Below are positions 53,274-64,000 of a stretch of 64,000 nucleotides of DNA, piece by piece. Source of the DNA: Rhodocyclaceae bacterium (GTDB taxonomy: Bacteria; Pseudomonadota; Gammaproteobacteria; Burkholderiales; Rhodocyclaceae). The position numbers and the translations under genes were made by a program. Under the pieces are notes generated by a model that was not told where the DNA came from, did no database searches, and saw nothing but the letters and a program-made list of their open reading frames with translations. The stretch is taken from NCBI GenBank assembly GCA_019455325.1, contig JACFMQ010000004.1:259247-323246 (forward strand), written 5' to 3'. The stretch's first letter is position 1. Each line of letters starts with the position of its first letter.

Positions 53274-53307
53274 GCCCGCTCCCCGGATCGCCGGCCGGGG
53301 AACGGGC
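53274..53307 (-). terminator. Attenuating hairpin between binding protein and permease genes
   Basis: A nested inverted repeat (gcccg...tccccgg / ccgggga...cgggc) occupies most of the gap. Placement between a solute-binding protein gene and its permease genes is typical of partial terminators or mRNA-protecting structures. Confidence 0.55.
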
Positions 53308-53322
53308 GCGGGTCGGAGACGC

Positions 53323-54132
53323 TTACTTCTTGCCGTCGCCGATCCTGAAGATGCGCTTCAGCGGCGTCTTCGAGTTCGGGCCGAACCAGGCGTCGTAGAT
53401 CTGCTGCGCCCGGCCGTTCGCCTCCAATTCGACCAGGGTCTCGCTCACGAAGGCGGTCAGCCGCGCCTCGCCCTTCGGGATGCCGGCGCCGATCAGGTCG
53501 TCGGAGATCGAGAACGGCGGGATCTCGTACTTCTCCTTGTCCGGCACGTTGGCGAGCAAGCCGACCAGCTTCGGACCGTCCTGCGTGATCGCCTGCACGT
53601 TGCCGTTCCTGAGCGCGGTGAAGGCGAAGGGCGTGTCGTCGTAGGCGACCAGCGTGGCGCTCGGGTATTTCTCGCGCAGCACGATCTCGTTGGTCGTGCC
53701 CTTGTCGACGCCGATGCGCAGCTTGCCGAGCTGGTCCGGCGAACTGAGCGTGCCCTTCTTCGCCAGGAACTGCTGGCCGGAGGCGAAGTACGGGATGCTG
53801 AAGTTGACCTGCTTGGCGCGCTCCTCGGTGATCGTGAAATTGGCCAGCACCACGTCGACCTTGTTGGCGGTGAGCAGCGGGATGCGGTTCGCCGGGTTGG
53901 TCGGCACCAGCTCCAGCTTCACGTTCAGCTTCTTCGCCAGCTCCTGCGCGTAGTCGACGTCGAGGCCGACGATCCGCTTCGTCTTCGCGTCGACGAAGCC
54001 GAACGGCGGGTTGCTGTCGAAGGCTGCGACGCGCAGCACGCCGGCCTTCTTGATGTCGTCGAGGCGGTCCGCCTGCGCGGCGCCGGAGGCGACGGCGAGG
54101 ATCAGCAGCGAGGCCAGGTAGGTTTTTTTCAT
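53323..54132 (-). CDS. Amino-acid-binding periplasmic protein
   Basis: A 269-residue class 3 solute-binding protein. Signal peptide residues 1-19 (ending AQA); ligand domain with LRVAAFDSNPPFGFVD, LDVDYAQELAKKLNVKLEL, VVLANFTITEERAKQVNFS and GVDKGTTNE. It would bind a polar amino acid; because its promoter carries a sulfur-type box, cystine or another sulfur amino acid is a reasonable guess. The start at 54132 is preferred over 54180 because it begins at the signal peptide. Confidence 0.88.
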   Translation of the reverse strand: MKKTYLASLLILAVASGAAQADRLDDIKKAGVLRVAAFDSNPPFGFVDAKTKRIVGLDVDYAQELAKKLNVKLELVPTNPANRIPLLTANKVDVVLANFTITEERAKQVNFSIPYFASGQQFLAKKGTLSSPDQLGKLRIGVDKGTTNEIVLREKYPSATLVAYDDTPFAFTALRNGNVQAITQDGPKLVGLLANVPDKEKYEIPPFSISDDLIGAGIPKGEARLTAFVSETLVELEANGRAQQIYDAWFGPNSKTPLKRIFRIGDGKK

Positions 54133-54216
54133 TTGCGGTTCTCCATCGGTTTCGGTCGTATGCGATCGGCGTTTTTCCATCGCCGCGCCGATGTTACGGA
54201 CCGCCGGAGAGCCGGC

Positions 54217-54242
54217 GAACGAAGAAAATCTTCGTTGCTTAT
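54217..54242 (-). promoter_or_regulatory. 26-nt sulfur-type box upstream of the amino-acid importer
   Basis: Read on the minus strand it begins ATAAGCAACG and ends TTCTTCGTTC, 26 nt, 84 nt before the binding-protein start. It abuts the stop codon of the DUF2218 gene. Confidence 0.75.
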
Positions 54243-54544
54243 CAGTGGGATTCGAGGGCGTCGCCGGGCGTCCACGCCACGATCAGCGGCGCGCGCTTGG
54301 TGAACATGCCGACGTGCAGCGAGATCACGCTCTGCAGGCGGTCCAGCGCCTTGGCGTCGGGCGCCGCGCAGCGGAAGAGCAGGGCCTCGGCCGTGGCTTC
54401 CATCTCGCAGCGGCCGAAGGGAAAGTCGGCGGCGCCGCGCGTCTCGTCCCAGGTCGCCGGCACCTTTTTGGCGAAGTGCTTGCACAGCCGCCCGAGGTAG
54501 GCGGCGGCGAGCGGCGTGGCGACGCGGCCGCGGCTGGCGATCAC
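54242..54544 (-). CDS. DUF2218 domain-containing protein
   Basis: A 100-residue protein matching DUF2218: MIASRGRVATPLAAAYLGRL at the start, HFAKKVPATWDE, and a central FPFGRCEMEATAEALLF. DUF2218 proteins have no established activity but often accompany siderophore uptake genes. The GTG start overlaps the ABC ATPase stop (GTGA), making it the last gene of the iron operon. Confidence 0.82.
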   Translation of the reverse strand: MIASRGRVATPLAAAYLGRLCKHFAKKVPATWDETRGAADFPFGRCEMEATAEALLFRCAAPDAKALDRLQSVISLHVGMFTKRAPLIVAWTPGDALESH

Positions 54545-55329
54545 GGCGCCGTCTCCAGCGTGCGGTCGACGAGCACCACGCGGTAGCCGAGCGAACAGCG
54601 TTCGACGCGGCCCTCGACGCCGTAGGCGCGGCGCAGCACCGCGGCGTCGAACACCTCGTCCGGCGCGCCGGCAGCGAGCAGGCAACCGTCGCCGAGCACG
54701 ATCACCCGGTCGCAGAAGCGCAGCGCCAGGTTCAGGTCGTGGATGGCGATCAGGCCCACGGCCGCGTGGCGGCGCGTCAGGTCGCGCACGGTTTCGAGCA
54801 CGTGCAGTTGCCAGCGGAGATCGAGCGCGCTGGTCGGCTCGTCGAGCAGCAGCAGGCGCGGGTCGCGCACCATGGTCTGGGCCAGGCCGACCATCTGGCG
54901 CTGGCCGCCGGACAGCTCGTCGAGCCGGCGCAAGGCGAGCGGGCGCAGCGACAGGCTGTCGAAGACGCGCTCGACGGCGGCTTCCGCATCGCCGGCCGCC
55001 AGCTCGCGGCGGCTGGCGCGCAGCGCGCTGAGCACGGCTTCGTAAACCACCAGCGCCGTGCCCTGCGGCAGAAGCTGCGGCAGGTAGCCGACGCGCGCGA
55101 GGCGCCGGCCGAGGTCGAGCCGGCCGAGGTCCTCGCCGTCGAGCAGCACCTCGCCCTGCGCCGGCCGCAGGCCGGCGAGCGCCTTCAGCAGCGTGGACTT
55201 GCCGGCGGCGTTGGCGCCGACGACGGCGGCGAGCGTGCCCGGCGGCAGCAGCGGCAGCGACAGGCCGGAAAGCACCTCGCGCGCGCCGTAGCCGGCGGAG
55301 AGGTCGCGGACTTCGAGGCCCGCGCTCAT
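54541..55329 (-). CDS. Iron-siderophore ABC transporter ATP-binding protein (FecE/FepC type)
   Basis: A 262-residue ATPase: Walker A GANAAGKST, signature LSGGQRQMVGLAQTM, Walker B LLLLDEPTSALD, H-loop AIHDLNLALRF. It energises uptake with the permease encoded upstream, whose stop codon it overlaps. Confidence 0.92.
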   Translation of the reverse strand: MSAGLEVRDLSAGYGAREVLSGLSLPLLPPGTLAAVVGANAAGKSTLLKALAGLRPAQGEVLLDGEDLGRLDLGRRLARVGYLPQLLPQGTALVVYEAVLSALRASRRELAAGDAEAAVERVFDSLSLRPLALRRLDELSGGQRQMVGLAQTMVRDPRLLLLDEPTSALDLRWQLHVLETVRDLTRRHAAVGLIAIHDLNLALRFCDRVIVLGDGCLLAAGAPDEVFDAAVLRRAYGVEGRVERCSLGYRVVLVDRTLETAP

Positions 55330-56363
55330 CCGCGCCGCCGCCGGCCGAGGATCAGCGCCATGAACAGCGGCACGCCGACGAGCGCGGTGACGATACCGAT
55401 CGGCAGCACCACGCCGGGAATCAGGCTCTTGCTGGCGATCGAGGCCAGCGAGAGCATCAGCGCGCCGGCCAGCGCCGCGCCGGGCAGGAAGAAGCGGTGG
55501 TCCTCGCCGAGCAGCAGGCGCGCGATGTGCGGCCCGACCAGGCCGACGAAGCCGATGGTGCCGACGAAGGCGAGCGCGGCCGCGGCGAGCAGGCTGACGC
55601 GCAGCAGCACGATCAGACGCAGGCGCTCGACGGCGACGCCGAAGCTCCTCGCCTGCTCCTCGCCGCCGCGCAGCGCGGTCATCACCCACACCTGGCGCAG
55701 CGAGAAGGCGAGGCAGACGGCGAACACCGTGGCGACGACGGCGATCTTCGGCCAGGTGGCGCGCGCCAGGCTGCCCATGGTCCAGAACACGATCTGCTGC
55801 AGCGCGTCGCTGTCGGCGATGAACTGCAGCAGCCAGCCGAGCGCCTCGAAGGTGAACAGCAGCGCGATGCCGAAGAGCACCACGGTGTCCACCGTCGCGC
55901 CGTAGCTGCGCGCCAGCGCCTGGATCAGCAGCGTCGCGGCGGCGGCGAAGAGGAAGGCGAGGAAGGGGATCGCCAGATGCTGGCCGAGGCCGAACAGATC
56001 GAAGCCGAGCACGATGGCGAGCGAAGCGCCGAAGGTCGCCGCCGCCGACACGCCGAGCGTGAACGGGCTGGCCAGCGGGTTGTTGAGCACGGTCTGCATC
56101 TCGGCACCGGCGAGCCCGAGCGAGGCGCCGACGAACACCGCCATGACCGCGTAGGGCAGGCGCACGTCCCAGAGGATCACGGCCTGCGCCGGCGACAGGC
56201 TGGCGGCGTCGACCAGGCCGCGCCAGACGTCGGCCAGCGGAAAGCGCGACGGCCCGGTGGCGACGTCGGCGACCAGCGAAGCGAGCAGCGCGAGCGCCAG
56301 CGCCGCCAGCAGCAGTTGCCGCAAAAACGAAAACCGCCGGTAGGCGGCGGCCAGCCCGCTCAT
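55326..56363 (-). CDS. Iron-siderophore ABC transporter permease (FecCD family)
   Basis: A 345-residue permease with about ten membrane helices. FecCD hallmarks: DVRLPYAVMAVFVGASLGLAG and FVGLVGPHIARLLLGEDHRF. A single permease gene implies a homodimer, as in BtuC or HmuU systems. It overlaps the ATPase gene by 4 nt. Confidence 0.93.
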   Translation of the reverse strand: MSGLAAAYRRFSFLRQLLLAALALALLASLVADVATGPSRFPLADVWRGLVDAASLSPAQAVILWDVRLPYAVMAVFVGASLGLAGAEMQTVLNNPLASPFTLGVSAAATFGASLAIVLGFDLFGLGQHLAIPFLAFLFAAAATLLIQALARSYGATVDTVVLFGIALLFTFEALGWLLQFIADSDALQQIVFWTMGSLARATWPKIAVVATVFAVCLAFSLRQVWVMTALRGGEEQARSFGVAVERLRLIVLLRVSLLAAAALAFVGTIGFVGLVGPHIARLLLGEDHRFFLPGAALAGALMLSLASIASKSLIPGVVLPIGIVTALVGVPLFMALILGRRRRG

Positions 56364-56373
56364 CGCGCCCCCG

Positions 56374-57492
56374 TCACTTCAGGTCGACCCAATACACGCC
56401 GGACAGGGGCACGGGCTGGAAGCGCGCGTAGAGCGTGCGCAGGGTCGCCTCCGGGTCGAGGTCGGCGAAGCGCGCCGGGTGCAGCCACTTGGCGATGGCC
56501 TGCACCGCCGCCACGTTCAGCGGCGAGTTGTAGAAGTGGTGCCAGATGGCGTGGGCGCGGCCTTCCTTCACCGCCTTCAGCTCGGCGATGCCGCGCCGCG
56601 CCACGGCGCGCTTCAGCGAGGCGCGGGCCATGTCGGCCGTGGCGCCGGCGCCGAGCACGATGCGGTTCGGCGTCTTCTCCGCCGTCGCCGCGGCGCCGAT
56701 GGCCGTGCCGATGTACACGTCCGGCTGGTGGGTGAGCAGGTATTCCAGGCTCAGGGTGCCGTAGCTGCCGGGGATCAGGTCGCGCGCGACATTGCGGCCG
56801 CCGGCGAAGTCGATGAAGCGGCCCATCATGCCGTTGGCCATGGTCGGACAGCACTCGTCGGAGAGGCCGACGCGGTTCTCGATGAACACCGTCGGCAGCG
56901 CCGCGCCGCCGCCGTTGCCGGCCTTCGGCAGGCGCTCGGCGACGCGCGCCATCTCGGCCTCGTAGAAGGCGACGTAGGCCTCCGCCTCGGCGCGGCGGCC
57001 GAGCGCGGCGCCGAGCACGGCCATGCTGCGCGGCGTGTTGAGCAGCGGCTCCTGGCGGAAATCGACGAAGATCACGGCGACGCCGGCCTTCTCCAGCCGG
57101 GCGACGGTGTCCCGGTCCTTGGGCGTCGGGCCGTGGCCTTCGAGGCTGAAGATGGCCAGATCCGGCGCCAGCGCGACGGCCTGCTCGACGCTGAAGCTGT
57201 CGCCGGAGCTGCGGCCGAGGCGCTGGATGCGCTCGATGGCCGGGAACGCCGCCTGGTACTGCGCGTAGCCGGCCGGGTCGAGGCGCTCGAACTCGCCCAT
57301 CATGCCGACGACGCGCGCCACCGGGTTCTTTTCCAGGATGGCCAGCGCCGCCACCAGCCGCCCCTCGCCGAGAAGAATCCGCTCGACCTTCGCCGGCACG
57401 GCGACGCTGCGACCGGCGAGGTCGACGACGCTGCCGCCGGCGGCGGCGCCCGCCGCCAGCCAGGCGCAGAGGAAGAGCAGGATTCGGCGCAT
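56374..57492 (-). CDS. Periplasmic iron-siderophore-binding protein (FepB/FecB-like)
   Basis: A 372-residue class III binding protein with a signal peptide (residues 1-19). Two lobes with VVDLAGRSVAVPAKVERILL and DLAIFSLEGHGPTPKDRDTV in the first, and SLEYLLTHQPDVYIGTA in the second. A CC pair (GLSDECCPTMANG) may form a disulfide or bind ligand. It is longer than E. coli FepB. Its ATG overlaps the stop of the TonB receptor gene. Confidence 0.88.
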   Translation of the reverse strand: MRRILLFLCAWLAAGAAAGGSVVDLAGRSVAVPAKVERILLGEGRLVAALAILEKNPVARVVGMMGEFERLDPAGYAQYQAAFPAIERIQRLGRSSGDSFSVEQAVALAPDLAIFSLEGHGPTPKDRDTVARLEKAGVAVIFVDFRQEPLLNTPRSMAVLGAALGRRAEAEAYVAFYEAEMARVAERLPKAGNGGGAALPTVFIENRVGLSDECCPTMANGMMGRFIDFAGGRNVARDLIPGSYGTLSLEYLLTHQPDVYIGTAIGAAATAEKTPNRIVLGAGATADMARASLKRAVARRGIAELKAVKEGRAHAIWHHFYNSPLNVAAVQAIAKWLHPARFADLDPEATLRTLYARFQPVPLSGVYWVDLK

Positions 57493-59732
57493 CAGAACGA
57501 ACTCGTCATCGAGACATAGAGGGTACGACCGGGTTCATTATAAGTCTCGGCGCCGGCGCCGCCGGCGGTGCCGTAGATCGGCGCGGAGCTCACGCTGACC
57601 GAGTTGCCGGCGCGGAACTGGCGCTTGTCGAAGAGGTTGTTGACGCCGGCCGTCATCCGCAGGTTCTTCGTGAAGGTGTAGGTGCCGCCGAGATTGACGA
57701 CCTGGTAGGGCTTGAGCTTGTTGGCCGAGGTGCCCCGCACCGGATCGCCCTTGAAGTCGTACTTCATCGGCTCCTGCTCGCCGTAGAAGGTGACGGAGAG
57801 CAGCACGCCGAGCTTGTCGGTGGCGCGCCAGTCGAGCGAGGAGTTGACGGTGTATTCCGGGATCACCGAAAGGTGGTCGCCGGTGGTCTTGTTCTTCGAC
57901 TCGATCATGTAGGTGAAGTTGGTCGACCAGTCGAGCGAGCGGCCGAGCGGGACGAGGAGATTGCCCTCCAGCCCGTGCACCACGGCCTTGGGAATGTTCG
58001 ACCACTGGTACACGCCCCGGTTGTTGGCGCCCTGCACCACGAGCATCACCGGCGCCGTGCCCACCTGGATCTTGTCGCGGTAGTCGTTGTGGAACCAGGT
58101 GACGCCGGCGGCGAGGCCGTCGGCCTTGTATTCGATGCCCAGCTCCTTGTTGATGCTGGTCTCCTCCTTCAGGTCGGCGTTGCCGAGCAGGTAGCAGCCG
58201 GCGGTGCCGGCCCGGTTCACGCAGCCGTTGCCGTTGCTGTAGAGCAGGTAGTTCGGGTTGCTCTGGTAGAGGTTGGGCGCCTTGTAGGTGCGCGCCACGC
58301 CGCCCTTCAGCGACACCCGGTCGCTGAGCATGTGCGTCAGGTTGAGCGCCGGGCTCCAGGCGCCGCCGATCTCCGAATGCCGGTCGTAGCGCAGGCCGGG
58401 CGTCAGCAGCGTGTTCTGCGTCAGCTCGACGTTGTCCTCGACGAACAGCGAGAAGATGCGCGCCGAGGCGTTCGGGCTGCGCCCGGTGCTGCTGACGCCG
58501 GGGATGTTCCCGAAGCTGGTCGCCTGCGTGTTCGAGGTCGGATCGGTCAGCTTCTGCTCCACCCACTCGGCGCCGGCAGTCAGCATCTGGTTGAGCCGGC
58601 CGCGGATCGGCAGGCTCATCTCGCCGTGCAGCGTCAGATCCTTGAGCGTGTTCGTGACGAACGGCGGGTTGCCGGCCAGGAAGATCCCTTCCGGCCCGCC
58701 GACCAGCCCTTCCTGGATGCGCCGGTTCTCGGTCTCGGTGAACTGCACGTAGGACGTCGAGGTGCCGAAGTCGTACTTGCCCTTGTGCGTCAGCGCGTAG
58801 TTGCGCCGCTCGATGGCGTTGGTCTCCCTGCCGTACATGCGTTCGACCACCGCGTTGGAATTGACGTTCTGCGTGTCGCCGGCATAGCGGTTGCCCTGGC
58901 GGCTGTAGTTCACGTCCAGGTCGAGGCTGTGCGCAGGCGACAGCTTCCAGGTCAGTTGCCCGCCGAGGTCGCGGTTGCGCACGCCCTCGCGGCCGGCCGG
59001 CAGCACGTCGGCGAAGGCCGGCGCCTGGTGGCCGTCGTTGATGAAGCGGCTGTCCTGCTCGGTATTGTTGGCGTTGCCGTTCAGGCGGAACGAAAAGTTC
59101 TCGCCGAGCGGGCCGCTCAGGCTGAAGTTGATGCGCCGCGTCGCCCCCTCGTCGCCGTGCTCCGGCGCGTTCACGTAGGCGCTGACCTGGCCGCCCAGGC
59201 TGTCGCCGGCCTTCTTGGTGACGATGTTCACCACGCCGCCGGCGGCGCCGTTGCCGTAGCGGGCGGCGGCCGGGCCGCGGATGACCTCGATGCGCTCGAT
59301 CTGCTCGGCCGGCACCCAGTTGCTGTCGCCGCGGCTGTCGCGCTCGCCGCGCCAGCCCATGCGCACCGAGTGCCGGCTGACCGCGGGCTTGCCGTCGATG
59401 AGGATCAGGGTGTTCTCCGGCCCCATGCCGCGCAGGTCGATCTGACGGTTGTTGCCGCGCTGGCCGCTGGGCGAATTGCCGGTGAGGTTCACGCCCGGCA
59501 TGGTGCGCACGATCTCGGAGATGTCGTTGGCCGGCGGCCGCTTGGCGATGTCCTCGGCGGTGATGATCGACACGCCGGGCATCTGCTTCAGCGCTTCCTC
59601 GGCGGTGTCGAGCACGTGCACCTCGCCGAGCGTCTTTTCCTGCGCCTGGGCGAACGCCGGCGCGCCGACGAAGAGCATGGCGACGGCGAGCGTCAGCGGC
59701 TTGACGGGATGGAGAGCGTATCTGGATCGCAT
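57492..59732 (-). CDS. TonB-dependent siderophore receptor (FepA-like)
   Basis: A 746-residue outer-membrane receptor. Signal peptide ends AFAQAQ. The plug domain has the FepA-type segments MPGVSIITAEDIAKRPPAND and QIDLRGMGPENTLILIDGKP; the barrel ends in a terminal phenylalanine (YVSMTSSF). Similarity is greatest to ferric-enterobactin/catecholate receptors (FepA/PfeA/IroN). It heads the receptor-binding protein-permease-ATPase-DUF2218 operon. A Fur box lies 190 nt upstream in the gap shared with an AraC regulator. Confidence 0.92.
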   Translation of the reverse strand: MRSRYALHPVKPLTLAVAMLFVGAPAFAQAQEKTLGEVHVLDTAEEALKQMPGVSIITAEDIAKRPPANDISEIVRTMPGVNLTGNSPSGQRGNNRQIDLRGMGPENTLILIDGKPAVSRHSVRMGWRGERDSRGDSNWVPAEQIERIEVIRGPAAARYGNGAAGGVVNIVTKKAGDSLGGQVSAYVNAPEHGDEGATRRINFSLSGPLGENFSFRLNGNANNTEQDSRFINDGHQAPAFADVLPAGREGVRNRDLGGQLTWKLSPAHSLDLDVNYSRQGNRYAGDTQNVNSNAVVERMYGRETNAIERRNYALTHKGKYDFGTSTSYVQFTETENRRIQEGLVGGPEGIFLAGNPPFVTNTLKDLTLHGEMSLPIRGRLNQMLTAGAEWVEQKLTDPTSNTQATSFGNIPGVSSTGRSPNASARIFSLFVEDNVELTQNTLLTPGLRYDRHSEIGGAWSPALNLTHMLSDRVSLKGGVARTYKAPNLYQSNPNYLLYSNGNGCVNRAGTAGCYLLGNADLKEETSINKELGIEYKADGLAAGVTWFHNDYRDKIQVGTAPVMLVVQGANNRGVYQWSNIPKAVVHGLEGNLLVPLGRSLDWSTNFTYMIESKNKTTGDHLSVIPEYTVNSSLDWRATDKLGVLLSVTFYGEQEPMKYDFKGDPVRGTSANKLKPYQVVNLGGTYTFTKNLRMTAGVNNLFDKRQFRAGNSVSVSSAPIYGTAGGAGAETYNEPGRTLYVSMTSSF

Positions 59733-60048
59733 GGTTCTTTTCCTTTGCATGGAGAAATCGGGGCGCGGCCTCACGGCGACAAGCCGACGGCCGCTGCGCG
59801 GCGGCGCGTCGAGGCGTTCGCGGGCAAGCGGCTTCGGGAACGCCGCCCGGCCGGCACCGGCGGGCCCGGCGCAGCCCCCCGCCGCCGGCCGGGCGTGACG
59901 AAAGCGAACGTTCGCCACCAATGAGAATGAATTGCATTCATTGATCTGGCTGCGTAGTATTCCACGCATGACTCGCGCCGGTCTTTGCGCGATGAAGAAA
60001 GTTGTTTGCGCGCCGCGCGGCCCGAAGCCGGCGCAGGAGGAACCAACC
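59733..60048. other. Divergent control region of the siderophore operon (316 nt)
   Basis: Holds the Fur box at 59921-59942 and the leader of the receptor gene. An in-frame ATG seven codons upstream of the receptor start is possible. No gene can be supported here. Confidence 0.6.
59921..59942. promoter_or_regulatory. Fur box
   Basis: The inverted repeat GAATG-aattg-CATTC (59925-59939) within ATGAGAATGAATTGCATTCA resembles the Fur consensus GATAATGATAATCATTATC. Its position between the receptor and AraC genes fits iron repression of both. Confidence 0.75.
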
Positions 60049-61056
60049 GTGCCCGAGCGCCAGAACGAACCGTACCCGGTCGTCCGCTGCGGCGACCTGC
60101 TCGCCCAGTCCGCCGCCAACGGCGGCGTCTATCGTCTGCTCGACCCCGACCTGGCGCCGGAGATGCCGGCCCTGCTCGGCCACTGCCGCACCGACCGGCT
60201 GCGGCCCGGCCTGTCGGTGCACTGCACCGACGTGCGCGACCTGCACGACCTGATCACGCAATCGGAACAGGGCGAGAGCCTGCGCGTCGTGCTGGTGCTC
60301 GACGGTGAGGTGGACGTCTCCTTCGGCCCGCGCCGGCTCGACCTCGGCGCGCAGCGCGCGGGGCGCGTCCGCCAGGCGCAGGCCGCCTTCGTCGCGCTGC
60401 GCGAGCCGGAGCTGTTCGTGCGCCGCGCGCGGCGCGGCAAGCGCGAGCGCAAGGTCAGCGTCACCTTCAGCCGCGAATGGCTGGCCGAGGCCTGCGCCGA
60501 CGACGAGCGCGCCCATGCCGGCCTCGCCGGCCTGCTCGAACGCCACCTCACCATCGAACGGTGGACGCCGACGCCGCGCGCCGTGGCCCTCGCCGAGCAG
60601 TTGATCCACCCGCCGCCGCAGCCGCCCCTGCTGCACCGGCTGTACCTGGAAAGCCGCGCCATCGAGCTGGCGGCCGAGGCGCTGCGCGGGCTGACGGGCG
60701 CAACCGCGCCGCGCTCCGCCGCGCCCCTGCGGCCGCGCGAACAACTGCGCATCGAGGCCGTGCGCGAACTGCTCGACAGCGGCGGCGCCGACGGCCTGTC
60801 GCTGGTGGAGATCGCACACCGGGCCGGCAGCAACGTCAGTTCGCTGCAGCGGCAGTTCCGCGCCGCCTTCGGCATGACGGTCTTCGACTACCTGCGCCGC
60901 GGCCGCCTGCTCGCCGCGCGCCATGCGCTGGAAATGGAAGGGTGCTCGATCGTCGAGGCGGCCTGCCGCGCCGGCTATACGAATCCGGCGAACTTCGCCA
61001 CCGCCTACCGGCGGCAGTTCGGCATCACGCCGCGCCAGTCGCGCGCGGGGTTCTGA
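60049..61056 (+). CDS. AraC-family regulator of siderophore uptake (PchR-like)
   Basis: A 335-residue activator. The C-terminal AraC/XylS DNA-binding region (residues about 240-330) has two helix-turn-helices: LSLVEIAHRAGSNVSSLQRQ and IVEAACRAGYTNPANFATAY. The N-terminal half would bind the ferric siderophore. I chose the GTG at 60049 because AGGAGG lies 8 nt upstream; longer frames from 59932 or 59992 lack a ribosome site. Confidence 0.88.
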   Translation: MPERQNEPYPVVRCGDLLAQSAANGGVYRLLDPDLAPEMPALLGHCRTDRLRPGLSVHCTDVRDLHDLITQSEQGESLRVVLVLDGEVDVSFGPRRLDLGAQRAGRVRQAQAAFVALREPELFVRRARRGKRERKVSVTFSREWLAEACADDERAHAGLAGLLERHLTIERWTPTPRAVALAEQLIHPPPQPPLLHRLYLESRAIELAAEALRGLTGATAPRSAAPLRPREQLRIEAVRELLDSGGADGLSLVEIAHRAGSNVSSLQRQFRAAFGMTVFDYLRRGRLLAARHALEMEGCSIVEAACRAGYTNPANFATAYRRQFGITPRQSRAGF

Positions 61057-61068
61057 GGGCGGCCGCCC

Positions 61069-63701
<2,633 letters not shown>

Positions 63702-63773
63702 ATCCGAACCTTGGCAAGCTCAGACGGGAAGGGGACGGCGCCGGCTACCGAGGGCGCCGCCGCCCCGCCCGCG

Positions 63774-63793
63774 GCCCGCCCCGGACGGCGGGC
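63774..63793 (-). terminator. GC-rich hairpin after the right-edge gene
   Basis: A 7-bp stem (gcccgcc/ggcgggc) with a 6-nt loop lies 20 nt beyond the stop of the partial gene at the right edge. Weak evidence for termination. Confidence 0.4.
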
Positions 63794-63813
63794 GGGCCAG
63801 GGTCGAGCGCGGA

Positions 63814-64000
63814 TCAGGCGGCCTGGACGTGCTGCTCCCGCTCCGCTCCCCGGCTCCGGCGCCAGCGGAGCAGCGCCGAGCGCGTGATCGCGTAGCGGCC
63901 GTCGCCGAGCAGGAACTGCGCGACGGCGACGACGGCGAGCAGGATCGGCACTTCGCGGCCGGCGCCCGTGCCGTCGACCAGCCAGCTCGCGCCGCCGACC
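63814..64000 (-). CDS. C-terminal end of a membrane protein, possibly DoxX-like (partial)
   Basis: The last 61 codons of a minus-strand gene that begins right of the window. The product ends in a hydrophobic segment (VPILLAVVAVAQFLLGDGRY) and a basic tail (LLRWRRSRGAEREQ). The sequence FLLGDGRYAITR resembles the end of DoxX-family proteins, but the fragment is too short to be sure. Confidence 0.5.
   Translation of the reverse strand, partial: VGGASWLVDGTGAGREVPILLAVVAVAQFLLGDGRYAITRSALLRWRRSRGAEREQHVQAA

Noticed and set aside
57538-59937. A long minus-strand open frame overlapping the TonB receptor
   Set aside because: It is the out-of-frame shadow of the receptor gene, with low-complexity arginine-rich sequence and no domain.

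Overview
This window is chromosomal DNA from a GC-rich Gram-negative bacterium. Gene order and families (rsmI-yraN-diaA-dolP, Kup, a CysB/CysTWA sulfate uptake set, phasin, periplasmic binding proteins, TonB receptor) fit a betaproteobacterium, most likely of the Rhodocyclales. That placement is a judgement from gene content; no rRNA gene is present to confirm it. GC is very high throughout except for about 36.2-40.7 kb, which is clearly AT-richer and foreign-looking.

Layout. 0.1-5.1 kb: a response regulator with a possible DNA-binding N-terminus, an XRE repressor with twin operators, rsmI, the yraN-diaA-dolP block, a glutathione peroxidase and a heptose-phosphate adenylyltransferase. 5.1-9.8 kb: Kup, then an MCE-type permease/MlaD/lipoprotein operon carrying two copies of a palindromic repeat. 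9.8-14.8 kb: cysB, cysA, cysW, cysT and sbp for sulfate/thiosulfate import. 14.8-17.3 kb: a flavocytochrome c sulfide dehydrogenase pair and a small XRE regulator. 17.4-18.3 kb: a PAS-GGDEF diguanylate cyclase. 18.4-24.0 kb (minus strand): rhodanese, cysK, serine O-acetyltransferase, XRE regulator, family 2A encapsulin and its cysteine desulfurase cargo. 24.3-26.1 kb: OsmC protein, acyl-CoA-dehydrogenase-like flavoenzyme, rubredoxin. 26.1-31.6 kb (minus): a NitT/TauT-type ABC importer in one operon with cooC and a divergent nickel CO dehydrogenase (cooS). 32-35 kb: phasin, a degenerate/intact pair of EAL proteins, HAD phosphatase-like protein, DUF2325 protein, toxin-antitoxin pair. 36.4-39.5 kb: a relic integron (broken intI with LexA box, candidate attI, three attC-like sites, cassette genes of unknown function). 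39.7-41.2 kb: a MarR regulator with a membrane protein, and a periplasmic protein. 41.3-51.8 kb: a long plus-strand gene series with a NitT/TauT-type ABC importer, a thioredoxin-like protein, a CoA-transferase pair, MetNIQ, enoyl-CoA hydratase, acyl-CoA ligase and alpha/beta hydrolase. 51.8-54.1 kb: a polar amino-acid ABC importer lacking its ATPase. 54.2-61.1 kb: a siderophore uptake operon with Fur box and AraC regulator. 61.1-63.6 kb: metX-metY. 63.8-64.0 kb: the end of a membrane protein.

Theme. The window reads as a sulfur-acquisition island. A 26-nt sequence of the form ATAWnnATnT...TCGTTC, with fixed spacing, stands 53-123 nt upstream of eight separate transcription units: sbp, the rhodanese/cysK/encapsulin series, osmC, the ABC-CODH operon, the EAL pair, the 41-52 kb series, the amino-acid importer and metY-metX. 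I infer that it is a sulfur-starvation control site, probably bound by the CysB-type regulator encoded here. The two most unusual systems are the encapsulin/cysteine desulfurase compartment, placed directly after cysteine biosynthesis genes, and the CO dehydrogenase operon, whose enzyme lacks one expected C-cluster cysteine and shares the sulfur-type promoter.
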